Assembly (NCBI GenBank): GCA_041398705.1 | Contig: JAWKUI010000008.1 | Coordinates: 124,001-188,000, forward strand | Length of the DNA stretch: 64,000 nucleotides | Direction: 5' to 3' | Source of the DNA: NORP259 sp041398705 | GTDB lineage: Bacteria; Planctomycetota; UBA1135; GCA-002686595 | Shown here: positions 26,345 through 34,858 of the stretch, in pieces | How the letters are laid out: every line of letters begins with the position of its first letter | Numbering within the stretch: the first letter of the stretch is position 1 | Program-made: the position numbers and the translations under genes | Notes under the pieces: model-generated | What the model was told of the DNA's origin: nothing | What the model saw: only the letters and a program-made list of their open reading frames with translations | Database searches by the model: none

Positions 26345-26793
26345 TCGCCTGGCTGCAAAGGGGCGGGCCGATCGTCTGGCCCCTGCTACTGCTTTCGCTC
26401 GTTGCGAGCACCGTAGTCATCGATCGGATCCGCTTCTGGGCGCGCTTTAGCCGGGCGCGGGCCGCATTGACCGATCTGGCTCGCAAGGAGGGGCTCGAGG
26501 CCGCGGAGCGGGTGATCGCGCGCGGCATGGTGCTGCTCGATACCGTTATCACCGTGGCGCCCATGCTCGGCATCCTGGGAACCGTGACCGGCATTATCCA
26601 ATCGTTCGAGCTGCTGGGGGGGGATGCCAAGCCGGATCCCCTTGGAGTCTCGAGTGGCATTGCAGAGGCCTTGATCACCACAGCGATCGGCCTGGTGGTG
26701 GCCCTCGGCACGATCCTGCCCTACAACTGGCTTCGCGCGAAGATCCGTACGGTCCTGATCGATCTGGAATTGGCCCTGGAGCGCGACGCGTGA
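26341..26793 (+). CDS. exbB: ExbB/TolQ/MotA-family proton channel subunit
   Basis: The 150-residue protein has an N-terminal membrane helix (residues 10-30) and two more (about 68-90 and 108-135) with the family motifs APMLGILGTVTGIIQSF and ALITTAIGLVVALGTILPYN. It is short: typical ExbB is 220-245 residues, and the cytoplasmic domain between TM1 and TM2 is much reduced here (about 35 residues). With ExbD it uses the proton gradient to energise TonB. It overlaps the TPR gene upstream and the exbD gene downstream by 4 bp. Confidence 0.9.
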   Translation: MIAWLQRGGPIVWPLLLLSLVASTVVIDRIRFWARFSRARAALTDLARKEGLEAAERVIARGMVLLDTVITVAPMLGILGTVTGIIQSFELLGGDAKPDPLGVSSGIAEALITTAIGLVVALGTILPYNWLRAKIRTVLIDLELALERDA

Positions 26794-27212
26794 AACGTTC
26801 GGATCGCTGGAGCGAGGGAGCACGCATCGAGATGCTGCCACTGATCGATGTGATGTTCCTGCTGCTCGTGACCTTCGTCTACTCGATGACCGTCATGATC
26901 CGTTCGACCGCCATTCCCGTGGATCTCCCACAGATGGGCAGCGCGACCGCCCAAGACTTGGCGTCGGTGCTGGTCGTGACGGTACAGGCGGACGGAAGGC
27001 TGTTTGCGGGTGGTGAGGCGCTCGATGCGGCCGGTTTGGCGGATCGGATCCGCGCGATGCGCGCGTCGGATCCGGAGTTGGCGGTTTTGGTGAATGCGGA
27101 TGCGGAGGCGCGGCACGGCGCGGTGGCGGGCGCGCTGGACGGCATCCGCATGTCGGGACAGGACAAGGTGTTCCTCGCAGGGCAGGGAGGGAGCCCCGTT
27201 GAAGCACACTGA
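26790..27212 (+). CDS. exbD: ExbD/TolR-family subunit
   Basis: The GTG start at 26790 overlaps the exbB stop (GTGA). The 140-residue protein has a short cytoplasmic N-terminus, one membrane helix with the essential aspartate (LPLID, D20, followed by VMFLLLVTFVY) and a periplasmic domain that ends in the ExbD alpha/beta fold. The length is typical. It forms the ExbB-ExbD proton-driven motor. The tonB start codon lies 14 bp before its stop. Confidence 0.92.
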   Translation: MKRSDRWSEGARIEMLPLIDVMFLLLVTFVYSMTVMIRSTAIPVDLPQMGSATAQDLASVLVVTVQADGRLFAGGEALDAAGLADRIRAMRASDPELAVLVNADAEARHGAVAGALDGIRMSGQDKVFLAGQGGSPVEAH

Positions 27213-27966
27213 ATGGACTTCGTCGCTGGCCCTGGCGGCTATTGGGCACGCCCTTGTCCTGGCGGCCGGGGGGGGCTGGTTCGTTGCGAAGGAACCCCCG
27301 CAAGTCGCACGGCAGGCCAAGGAATCGCCGATGTCGGTTGCTATGCTCGATGCACAGCGGGTGCAAGAGATCCTCAATCCCGCCCCCGCGCCGCTGGCCC
27401 CTGCGCTGCGCCAAGTGCCACGGCCCCCGCAACCGTCCGAGTTGATTGCGACCCAAGCTCCGAGCTTCCAGCCATTGGATTTGGCCTTGCCCATGACAAC
27501 CGCAACGGCTGTTGATCTTCCCGCCATGGAGCCAATCGAAGCTCGGGGCACTGCCCGACGCGAACGGCTGCAGGCTCCGCCGGTGCCCATCGAACCGCCT
27601 GCCGTCGAGGGAGCGAGCGAGCCGATGGAATCCGTTGCCACTCCAGATTCTCCTCCGGCCCGATCCGCTACAGAAGCCGAACCTCCGCCCCTGGCCCCCA
27701 ATGCTGTGATTGTGCGGCGCCCGCCCTTGGTGTATCCGCCCGCTGCCCGACGCGCGGGTATCGAAGGTCGCGCTTCGGTGGGAATGGAGATCGGCAGCGA
27801 TGGCAAGGTCGCGAAGGTATGGTTGCTTACCAGCACCGGCCAGGCCGTGCTGGACCGGGCCGCCCTCGAAAATGTCGAACGTTGGCGCTTCGAACCCACT
27901 TCCATCCCCGGAGGTGGCCGCTTCCGTCAGACGATCACATTCGAATTGCGGCGCACATCTCGATAG
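27199..27966 (+). CDS. tonB: TonB-family energy transducer, TTG start
   Basis: The start is set at the TTG at 27199, because it gives MKHTEWTSSLALAAIGHALVLAAGG-type N-terminal anchor and is preceded at the right distance by GGGAGGGAG, one of the best ribosome-binding sites in the window. It overlaps the exbD end. The 255-residue protein has one membrane anchor (residues about 8-28), a Pro/Ala-rich periplasmic linker (about 45-165) and the TonB C-terminal domain: YPPAARRAGIEGRASVGMEI and LENVERWRFEP. It transmits the ExbBD energy to the outer-membrane receptor. Element D follows 24 bp after the stop. Confidence 0.9.
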   Translation: MKHTEWTSSLALAAIGHALVLAAGGGWFVAKEPPQVARQAKESPMSVAMLDAQRVQEILNPAPAPLAPALRQVPRPPQPSELIATQAPSFQPLDLALPMTTATAVDLPAMEPIEARGTARRERLQAPPVPIEPPAVEGASEPMESVATPDSPPARSATEAEPPPLAPNAVIVRRPPLVYPPAARRAGIEGRASVGMEIGSDGKVAKVWLLTSTGQAVLDRAALENVERWRFEPTSIPGGGRFRQTITFELRRTSR

Positions 27967-27989
27967 AGTGAGAACTCCTGAGCAGTTGG

Positions 27990-28117
27990 CCGCTGAATGG
28001 TGTTACGTACGGAAGCGGGCGAGTTGCGCAGCATTCGTCGGTGGCCGGAACGACCACCCCACACGACGAATAACGTGACAACTTAAACCCGCTTCCGTAC
28101 GTAACACAATTCAGCGG
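27990..28117. repeat. Long inverted-repeat element, copy D (left arm degenerate)
   Basis: The right arm is canonical (GAATAACGTGACAACTT, then AAACCCGCTTCCGTACG). The left arm keeps the ACGTACGGAAGCGGG part and ATTCGTCG but the middle is replaced (CGAGTTGCGCAGC against TTTAAGTTGTCACGTT), 3 bases shorter, so the middle stem is broken. The inner stem GGTGG/CCACC region again has GGAAC at its tip. The outer stem CCGCTGAAT pairs on both sides. It lies between the convergent tonB and dehydratase genes and abuts the dehydratase stop codon (28118-28120). Confidence 0.9.
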
Positions 28118-29134
28118 TCAGTCGCCCAGGAGCTCCATTCCCCGCGAAAGCTCGCGGGTGTAGCTCTGATGGTCGATGTTGCTGCCGCAGGTGATCACGC
28201 AGACTTGCTTGCCGGCGACCCGCGCTTTCAACGGGCCGAGCAGGCCGGCCAGGGCCGTTGCGCCGGCGGGTTCGGTGGCGAGCTTGAGGTAGCGGAAGTA
28301 GATCGCCATCGCCCGGCGGATCTCGTCGTCTTCGACGCGCACGACGTCATCCAGGAACTGCTTGCACAGGCCGAAGGAGTACGGGGCAGCGTGGGGGGCG
28401 CCGAGGCTGTCGGCGATGGTCGTCACCGCCGGGATCGATTCGCATTGGCCGCTTTGGAACGAGCGATAGAGGCTGTCCGCACCGAAGGGCTCGACTCCGA
28501 AACACTGGGCGTGGGGCAAGAGGCGCTTGACGACGCTTGCGATGCCCGCGGCCATGCCGCCGCCGCCCACCGGGATGATGATGGCCTCGAGTTCGGGCAT
28601 CTGTTCGACGATCTCCCAGCCCATGGTCGCGGTGCCCAGGGCGATCGATTCGCCTTCGTAGGGGTGGATCAGGGTGCGTTGTTCGCCTTCTTGTAGTTCG
28701 CGCGCCATGGCGAACGCTTCGTTCATGTCGGCGGCGAGGATCACTTCGGCACCGTAGGCCAGGCAGCCGGCGCGGCGCGCGGGGCTGGCGGTGCTGGGCA
28801 TGATGACCTTGGCCGAGGTGCCGAGCACACCGGCGGCGAAACTCACCGCCATGGCATGGTTGCCCTGGCTGACGGCTACCACGCCGTGGCTCAGTTGAGC
28901 GGGATCCAAGGCTCCGATCGCGGTCAACGCGCCGCGGGCCTTGAAGCTGCCCGCGTGTTGCAGCAGTTCGAGCTTGAAGCTGACTTTGGTGCCCTTCTCG
29001 GTAAACGAACGGGCGCTGCGGCCGCGCCACGGCCACAGGGGGGTGCGCAGCACGACGCGTGCGAGGGCCTTGTGCTGTTCGTGGACCCGCTCGAGATCCG
29101 GCGGGATGGCCGGCGGGATGCTGGATTCGGTCAT
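28118..29134 (-). CDS. PLP-dependent threonine/serine dehydratase family enzyme
   Basis: The 338-residue protein is a fold-type II PLP enzyme: the cofactor lysine is in GSFKARGA (K65), the substrate loop is SQGNHAMA (89-96), the phosphate-binding loop is PVGGGGMAAG (188-197), and CGSNID closes the active site near the C-terminus. It matches catabolic threonine dehydratases (TdcB type, no ACT domain). The reaction would be threonine to 2-oxobutyrate and ammonia, or serine to pyruvate; racemase activity in this fold is a possible alternative. No operon partner: element D is behind it and the beta-CASP gene is divergent. Confidence 0.88.
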   Translation of the reverse strand: MTESSIPPAIPPDLERVHEQHKALARVVLRTPLWPWRGRSARSFTEKGTKVSFKLELLQHAGSFKARGALTAIGALDPAQLSHGVVAVSQGNHAMAVSFAAGVLGTSAKVIMPSTASPARRAGCLAYGAEVILAADMNEAFAMARELQEGEQRTLIHPYEGESIALGTATMGWEIVEQMPELEAIIIPVGGGGMAAGIASVVKRLLPHAQCFGVEPFGADSLYRSFQSGQCESIPAVTTIADSLGAPHAAPYSFGLCKQFLDDVVRVEDDEIRRAMAIYFRYLKLATEPAGATALAGLLGPLKARVAGKQVCVITCGSNIDHQSYTRELSRGMELLGD

Positions 29135-29290
29135 GGGGGGGCAGGCTCAGGCAGGTTCGTCGACGGGCGTGCGGAAGGCGCGATCCGCCGGTTGCAAGGC
29201 GAACATTCTCCCACACTTCCGGTCGGCGGAGCTTCGGGAAAATCCACCCGTCTGGCTTTCCTTGGGCCGGGACGGGCGGATACTGGGTCC

Positions 29291-30670
29291 ATGGCTGAGA
29301 TTGCCTTCCACGGTGCCGCCGGCACGGTGACCGGTTCGCGCACCCTGCTGAAGGCGGGCGGGCGGCAGGTCCTGGTCGACTGCGGTTTGTTCCAGGGGTC
29401 CCGCGAGCTGCGCGACCGCAATTGGGCTCGGCCCGGCTTCGACCCCGCCGGTCTCGATGCGGTACTGCTGACCCATGCCCACATCGACCATTCCGGCTAC
29501 CTGCCGCGGCTGGTTCGCGAGGGGTATCGCGGGCCGATCCATTGCACTCCGGCCACGGCGGACCTTCTGGAGCTTCTTTTGGAGGACTCCGCGCGGATCC
29601 AGGAGGAGGATGCGGAGTACGCCAACAAAAAGGGCTACTCCAAGCATCAGCCGGCGTTGCCCTTGTACACAGAAGACGACGCGAAGCAGGTCATCCGGCA
29701 GCTCGAAGTGGGGGATTTCCTCGACTGGCACGAGCTGGAAGGCGGCTTGCGTTTCCGGTGGAAACACGCGGGGCACATCATCGGTTCGGGAATGATCGAA
29801 GCGGAGTTGCCCAAGGCCGGGGGAGTCGTGCGGTGCCTGCTGAGTGGGGACATCGGCCGGTACGACGCGCCGCTGGTGGGGGATCCCAGCGAACCGGATC
29901 CCTGCGATGTGCTGGTCATCGAATCCACCTACGGGGACCGCGGGCACCCGCACGGATCGGTGCGCGATCAGTTGCGGGTCGAACTGCTGGCTTTGATCGA
30001 AAGCGGCGGCACTATGCTGGTGCCCAGCTTCGCGGTCGGGCGGGCGCAGCAACTTGTCTACCTGCTGCACGAGATCATGCAAGCGGAGGGTCTCTCCGTG
30101 CCAATCCACCTCGACAGCCCGATGGCGGTCGATACGACCAAGATCTATCGGCGGTATCCCGAGGAACACGGCCTCGAGGACATGCAACTGCGCACTGCGG
30201 GCAACGTGCTCTACGGCGAGGGTGTATTCCTGCACAAGACGCGGGAGGATTCGATGCGGCTCAACGATCTGCAGGGGCCGCGGGTGATCATCTCCAGCAG
30301 CGGCATGCTTACCGGCGGCCGCGTGCTGCACCATCTGCGTCGGCTTGCTCCGGAGGCGAAGAACCGCATCGTGTTGGCGGGGTACCAGGCCCACGGCACG
30401 CGGGGGCGCCGGCTGCAAGATGGCGAGCCTTTCGTGCGCGTGCACGGCATGGATGTGCCGGTGCGCGCGACCGTGGCATCGGTCAGCGGCATGTCCGCAC
30501 ACGCCGACAGCGATCAGTTGATCCGCTGGGTGCACTCGCTACAACCCCCGCGGGTCACCTATGTCACCCACGGCGAACCGCATTCGGCAAGGGCCCTGGC
30601 CGAGCGTCTCGAGCAGGAATTGGGCCATCATTGCGTCATCCCCCGTCATGAAGAACGATTTGAACTCTGA
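29291..30670 (+). CDS. Metallo-beta-lactamase / beta-CASP family exoribonuclease-like protein
   Basis: The ATG at 29291 gives a 459-residue protein with the full MBL set: THAHIDHSG (H62, H64, D66, H67), HAGHIIGSG, GDIGR (Asp ligand), and the beta-CASP motifs ESTYGDR, ISSSGML and a late SGMSAHAD and HGE. Bacterial proteins of this CPSF73-like group act as RNA endo/exonucleases; DNA substrates exist in eukaryotic relatives. It is cytoplasmic. The following HEAT-repeat gene begins directly after (or overlapping) its end, so both are probably cotranscribed. Confidence 0.92.
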   Translation: MAEIAFHGAAGTVTGSRTLLKAGGRQVLVDCGLFQGSRELRDRNWARPGFDPAGLDAVLLTHAHIDHSGYLPRLVREGYRGPIHCTPATADLLELLLEDSARIQEEDAEYANKKGYSKHQPALPLYTEDDAKQVIRQLEVGDFLDWHELEGGLRFRWKHAGHIIGSGMIEAELPKAGGVVRCLLSGDIGRYDAPLVGDPSEPDPCDVLVIESTYGDRGHPHGSVRDQLRVELLALIESGGTMLVPSFAVGRAQQLVYLLHEIMQAEGLSVPIHLDSPMAVDTTKIYRRYPEEHGLEDMQLRTAGNVLYGEGVFLHKTREDSMRLNDLQGPRVIISSSGMLTGGRVLHHLRRLAPEAKNRIVLAGYQAHGTRGRRLQDGEPFVRVHGMDVPVRATVASVSGMSAHADSDQLIRWVHSLQPPRVTYVTHGEPHSARALAERLEQELGHHCVIPRHEERFEL

Positions 30671-30674
30671 TTGG

Positions 30675-33008
30675 ATGGCCCGACTGCGCGCTGCGACCCT
30701 GGGTTGCGCGTTGTGCTTCGGCCTTCTCACGGTTGTACCGGGTCAAGATCTGGATCCGGGCCTGCGCGACAAGGATCCCGCTGCGCGCGAATCCGCAGTC
30801 GAACGCCTTACCACCGCTGGCGGGGACAAAGCCCCGGCCTGGCTCTTGAAAGCCGCACAAGACAAGGATTGGGGCGTTGCCCTCGCGGGTTTGCGGGGAT
30901 TGCAGCAGCATGGCACCAGCAAAGAGGTCAAGGATCTGATGGACCTGGCGGTGGAAGCGCCGTTGCTTCAGATGCGCATGGTCGCCGCGGGTGCCTTGGC
31001 CAAGGCGGACGGGGATGAGGCTGCGCAGCAGCTCTACAAGAAGTTGAACAACAAGAAGACGCGCATTGCCGTACTTGGGGCCCTGGAGGCCCTGGCGGCG
31101 TTCGGCGTGCATCCGGAAGATACCGAAGCCATCCAGAAGCTCCTGCAGAACAAGGACGTGGAACTGCACGTTCCGGCGCCGCCGGCCTGGCTGGCCTGCG
31201 CGCGCCCCGGGTCGAAGCAGGCGGTGCTCGAGACCCTGCTCTCGAATGAACGCCTGTTGGTTCGCACGGGAGCACTCGAAGTCCTCGCGGCGGATCCAGA
31301 CGTCGCGTGTATCGATGGGCTGCTGACCTTCTTGTCCTCCGATGGCGCAGTGTCGGCGGTCGAGGCCCGCAGGGCGATTCCGGCCTTGGCCGCGTGCCTC
31401 GGGGCGGCTGAGGCGGGGGAGGCGCGCGATTCGCTGCTCAAGCGGTTGCGCGCAGCCTGTCGCGATGGATCGCTGCGGGGTGCTGCGTATCCACTCTGCG
31501 TGCAGCAGGCGGGCAACACGGGAGTGTTGACGGCGGAGCAGGTGCTCGCCGAGCTTGAGGCGGTGCTCGGTGACCTTAAGACCCCTGGCAGGGGGGCCGC
31601 CTATCGAATCCTGGCCCAAATCGGAAGCACGGCGGCGGACGAGATCCTGCGCAAGGCCGTAAGCAGGGAACGGGCTCCGGGGGCCCTGCAAGCCTTGGCG
31701 GAAAGCCTGGCTGCCCGCCGGCTGGTCACCGGGGACGAGGTGCCGGAGGCTTTGGGCCGAATCCTGGCGTCCGGGGAGGGCAAAGGGCCGGACCACGAAG
31801 CCCTGTGCGTGGCGTTGAGCGAACCCGAGCTAAAGGGCGTGGATGAGGCGCTCGTCGGCGCAGCCACCTCGTCGGATGGGGCCCTGGTGCTGACCGGCAT
31901 CGTGGCGGTGGGTAAGGCGCGCGTCGAGGGGGCATTCGGATTCCTGCGCACCGCTTCGGAGAACCGCGAGTGGCGCGTGCGCGGCGCGGCGGCGACGGCT
32001 TTGATGCACTTGGCCACAGCGGAGGCCTTCGAGCGTTTGATGGAGATGCTCAAGGACGAGGATCCGTCGGTGGCGCTCACGGCGGAACGGGGCCTGCAAC
32101 GCATGGCCGGGCGTGAGGGGCAGGGGCCACCGCCGAAGGGTTGGGGCGCCTGGTGGGCGGAGCATCGCGATGCGGCGCAACTACGCCAGCGGGAGCGGGC
32201 CCTGCGGGACCACGAGAAGTACGGCTACCAGGTGCCGGATGCGCTGATCTATTCGGGCCTCGACGTGGTCGTGGTGCCGGGTCGTGGGGATCACATTGAG
32301 TCCGTTCTCCAGCGCCTGGGTATCCAATTCCGCACTATCGAAGCCGGCAAACTGGCGGCGGAAGGCCTGCATCCGACCGCGATCCTGATCGTCGGCTGCA
32401 CCGGGGAGCTTTCGCAGAGTGACCTGGAAATCGTGCGCTGGTACGTGCGCTGCGGGGGAGCCCTGTTCACCAGTTGCTGGTCCTTGACCTACACCGCCGC
32501 GGCGGCATTTCCGGGTGTTCTCGGCCAATATCAGACCCGGGACCAGGTTCTGGATCAGGTGGCCACGCACGCCGCGGCGCCGCACAGCGTGCTGCTCGAT
32601 GGAGTGTTCACGACGGGCTGTCAGCCGATCTACCACCTGGAAGGGGCGCACTTGATCCGGGTCCTGGATGACATGCGGGCCGAGGTGCTGATCGACAGCC
32701 CGGAGGCGGCTGAGCGACACGGCAGTGGCACCATGGCCGCCTGGTTCCGCATCGGGCATGGCACGGTGCTGGATTCGGTGAACCACTACGAGCTGCAGGG
32801 GTTGGCCATGGCCACCCACATCAAGAAAGCCACCGAATTGCAGGCATTCGCCGTCAACCACCTCGGCTTGGCCCTTGCTCGGTTGCGGGAGACGGCGCGC
32901 GAAAGTTGGTGGAACGACCGCTCGGATGCGGCCAAGGAGGTGGATGACCTGTCGGCCTTCCGCCTGCTCACCAACTTCGTGCGGGAGAAACGCATGCGCG
33001 GCGATTGA
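30675..33008 (+). CDS. Exported HEAT-repeat protein with C-terminal glutamine-amidotransferase-like domain
   Basis: Two starts are possible, 30648 and 30675; the second is chosen because MARLRAATLGCALCFGLLTVVPGQ is a clean signal peptide. The 777-residue protein has HEAT-type alpha repeats from about residue 30 to 510 (units like ARESAVERLTTAGGDKAPAWLL and VRGAAATALMHLATAEAFERL). After a linker, residues about 530-720 switch to an alpha/beta domain (LDVVVVPGRGDHIESVLQRLGI, ILIVGCTGELSQ, VRCGGALFTSCW), which resembles class-I GATase/ThuA-like domains that bind or process ligands in planctomycetes. Function unknown. Confidence 0.7.
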   Translation: MARLRAATLGCALCFGLLTVVPGQDLDPGLRDKDPAARESAVERLTTAGGDKAPAWLLKAAQDKDWGVALAGLRGLQQHGTSKEVKDLMDLAVEAPLLQMRMVAAGALAKADGDEAAQQLYKKLNNKKTRIAVLGALEALAAFGVHPEDTEAIQKLLQNKDVELHVPAPPAWLACARPGSKQAVLETLLSNERLLVRTGALEVLAADPDVACIDGLLTFLSSDGAVSAVEARRAIPALAACLGAAEAGEARDSLLKRLRAACRDGSLRGAAYPLCVQQAGNTGVLTAEQVLAELEAVLGDLKTPGRGAAYRILAQIGSTAADEILRKAVSRERAPGALQALAESLAARRLVTGDEVPEALGRILASGEGKGPDHEALCVALSEPELKGVDEALVGAATSSDGALVLTGIVAVGKARVEGAFGFLRTASENREWRVRGAAATALMHLATAEAFERLMEMLKDEDPSVALTAERGLQRMAGREGQGPPPKGWGAWWAEHRDAAQLRQRERALRDHEKYGYQVPDALIYSGLDVVVVPGRGDHIESVLQRLGIQFRTIEAGKLAAEGLHPTAILIVGCTGELSQSDLEIVRWYVRCGGALFTSCWSLTYTAAAAFPGVLGQYQTRDQVLDQVATHAAAPHSVLLDGVFTTGCQPIYHLEGAHLIRVLDDMRAEVLIDSPEAAERHGSGTMAAWFRIGHGTVLDSVNHYELQGLAMATHIKKATELQAFAVNHLGLALARLRETARESWWNDRSDAAKEVDDLSAFRLLTNFVREKRMRGD

Positions 33009-33070
33009 CCGCGTAGCGAGGTGGGGAAGCGAGGCCGTCGCCGGGGAGCCCGGCGGCCCGGTGCCGAAAG

Positions 33071-33691
33071 CTATGCCTTCTTGGTAGGGGCTTTCTTCGC
33101 AGCGGGCTTCTTGGAGACAGCCTTCTTGGCCGCGGCCTTCTTCACCGGTGCTTTCGCCGCCTTCGTTTTGGTCGCGGCAGCCGTCTTGGGGGTGGTCTTT
33201 TTGGCCGCCGCCTTCTTCTGCGAGGCCGGCCGGGATGCGCCTTCGCCGAAGTGCGACTCGTAGCTGGCGATGTACTCGGCGACTTTTTGCCGTTTGATGG
33301 CACCCGCGATCACGTCGAGGGGCACATCCTCGATCTTCTTGAAGCGCACACAGGCCTTGCCCATGTCGAGCTTCTTGCCGGCGGCTTTCCATTCCTTCTG
33401 GAAACGCTCGAGTTCCTCCGGGTTCTGATAGAGGAAAAACGAGTAGAAGGCCAAGTGGTTCTTCTGGCTCGCAATGCTCGCGAACGGAAGGGGCTGGCGC
33501 GGATCGCAGTGATACCCCTTGGGATACTTCGTGTGCGGTACAAAGTACCCGATCATGCCGTACTGCATGCCTTCGGCGAATCCCTTGCCCAGGTTCTTGC
33601 GGATCGTTTCGCGCAAGGTGGAGATCGCGGCGCGGCGATCCTCGGGCAATTGGGCGAGGTACTCTTCGGGGGATTGGGCGGCGCTTTGCAT
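33071..33691 (-). CDS. DUF1801-type protein with histone-H1-like Lys/Ala tail
   Basis: Residues 1-150 match the DUF1801 / YdhG-like fold: YLAQLPEDRRAAISTLRETI, EGMQYGMIGYFVP, NHLAFYSFFLY and a CVRFKKIEDVPLDVI end. Residues about 151-206 are almost only Lys, Ala, Pro, Thr and Ser, with 18 lysines in 56 residues and repeated AAAKK/PAAKK units as in bacterial histone-H1-like proteins. Such tails bind DNA without sequence specificity. The combination suggests a nucleoid-associated variant of this small-domain family. Downstream codons stay in one frame through the tail, so it is not a frameshift artefact. Confidence 0.8.
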   Translation of the reverse strand: MQSAAQSPEEYLAQLPEDRRAAISTLRETIRKNLGKGFAEGMQYGMIGYFVPHTKYPKGYHCDPRQPLPFASIASQKNHLAFYSFFLYQNPEELERFQKEWKAAGKKLDMGKACVRFKKIEDVPLDVIAGAIKRQKVAEYIASYESHFGEGASRPASQKKAAAKKTTPKTAAATKTKAAKAPVKKAAAKKAVSKKPAAKKAPTKKA

Positions 33692-33750
33692 GGCAGGAGC
33701 CTAGCCGCGGAATCCGGTTTCGGCCAGGGGGCGGTGGGCCTGGAAACGGA

Positions 33751-33784
33751 CCTGCCCCGCAACGGCGGACCGGTGCGGGGCAGG
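33751..33784 (-). terminator. Hairpin after the DUF1579-VOC gene
   Basis: An 11 bp stem CCTGCCCCGCA/TGCGGGGCAGG with a 12 nt loop lies 23 bp downstream of the DUF1579-VOC stop on the minus strand. There is no clear U-tract. Confidence 0.6.
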
Positions 33785-33806
33785 AAGATCGGCGGAGCCG
33801 GCGGGA

Positions 33807-34748
33807 TCAGCGATGCTGGTCGAACAGAATCGGGTTTCCGTCGGGGTCATTGAGCAGGAAACTGGCCGGCCCCTCTTTGCTGTCCCCGGTGGTGTCGATC
33901 ACCATCTTGGCTCCGCCTTGTTTCAGCTTGCTGGCCAAGGTGCGCACATCGACAAACGAATCGATGTTTTGACCCTGCTGATCCCAGCCGGGGTTGAAGG
34001 TCAGGATGTTCTGCTCGAAGAGCCCCTGGAACAGGCCGATCACCGAATCGCCGTTGTGCAGCATGACGTACTGCTTGCCATCACCACCGAAGCGGGTGAA
34101 GCCGAGCTGGCCGTAGAACGCCTCGGAAGCGGCGAGATCCTTCACGGCCAGACTCACGGAGAAGGCACCGAGTGGCATTTCCGCTGCCGGTGACTCCGCA
34201 CGCTTCATCTGGATCTCCATGGTTTTCGTATCGCCCACGTAGAAGGTCAGCTTGTACGCGTCCTTGCCGTATTCGCCCACGGACCGGTGCTGCGCCATCT
34301 GCCCAGTCATGTCCGGCGCCATCCAATGCATGAGTATCGCGCCGGTTTTTCCGTCGCGCTCGCCTTCCATCACGTTCAGGATCGAGGACATGTTGTCCAT
34401 CCACGTGCCCTGATACTTGCCGGTGGTGGGGTTGAAGCCGGTGCTGCCGTGCCCTTCGTAGGGGAAGGGCTGGCCGTCGGGGCCCATCAGGTTGCAGTGG
34501 AAATCCGATACGGTCCAGAAGGGGCCGTGTTGCCGCACGGTTTCCGTTCCGGTCGAGGTGATCGGATCCATACCCGGAATGTACAGGGTCAAGGTTCCCG
34601 CCCAATCTCCGACCTGTTGGCTGAGTTCGATGTGTTCTTTGCTCGGGCCGGGCATGTCTTGGGGCGTCGATGGGGTGAAGAGAGGAGAGCTGGCGAGGGC
34701 CAGGGACCCGGCGCACAGGATCGCGCCGGCGAGGAAGAGTTTTCGCAT
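33807..34748 (-). CDS. Exported DUF1579-VOC (glyoxalase-fold) fusion protein
   Basis: The ATG at 34748 gives a signal peptide (about residues 1-19, LALAS). Residues about 35-200 match DUF1579: a lipocalin-like beta-barrel with VGDWAGTLTLYIPG, STGFNPTTGKYQGTWMD and a final DTKTMEIQMKR strand. Residues about 205-313 form a VOC domain beginning FSVSLAVKDLAASEAFYGQLGF and ending FLLNDPDGNPILFDQHR, with a Gly/Asp-rich turn. VOC domains bind metals or small ligands. The joining of the two in one exported protein is uncommon. No catalytic role can be assigned. Confidence 0.82.
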   Translation of the reverse strand: MRKLFLAGAILCAGSLALASSPLFTPSTPQDMPGPSKEHIELSQQVGDWAGTLTLYIPGMDPITSTGTETVRQHGPFWTVSDFHCNLMGPDGQPFPYEGHGSTGFNPTTGKYQGTWMDNMSSILNVMEGERDGKTGAILMHWMAPDMTGQMAQHRSVGEYGKDAYKLTFYVGDTKTMEIQMKRAESPAAEMPLGAFSVSLAVKDLAASEAFYGQLGFTRFGGDGKQYVMLHNGDSVIGLFQGLFEQNILTFNPGWDQQGQNIDSFVDVRTLASKLKQGGAKMVIDTTGDSKEGPASFLLNDPDGNPILFDQHR

Positions 34749-34858
34749 CGGGGAAGAAGGGATGGGGTTGGGGGAGGGAGCGGTCTTCTTCGGGGCGCAT
34801 TGTAGCGCGAGAAATGGGGAAACGTGGCAAATCGGGGCTTTGCGGGTAGGCTGGCGGA

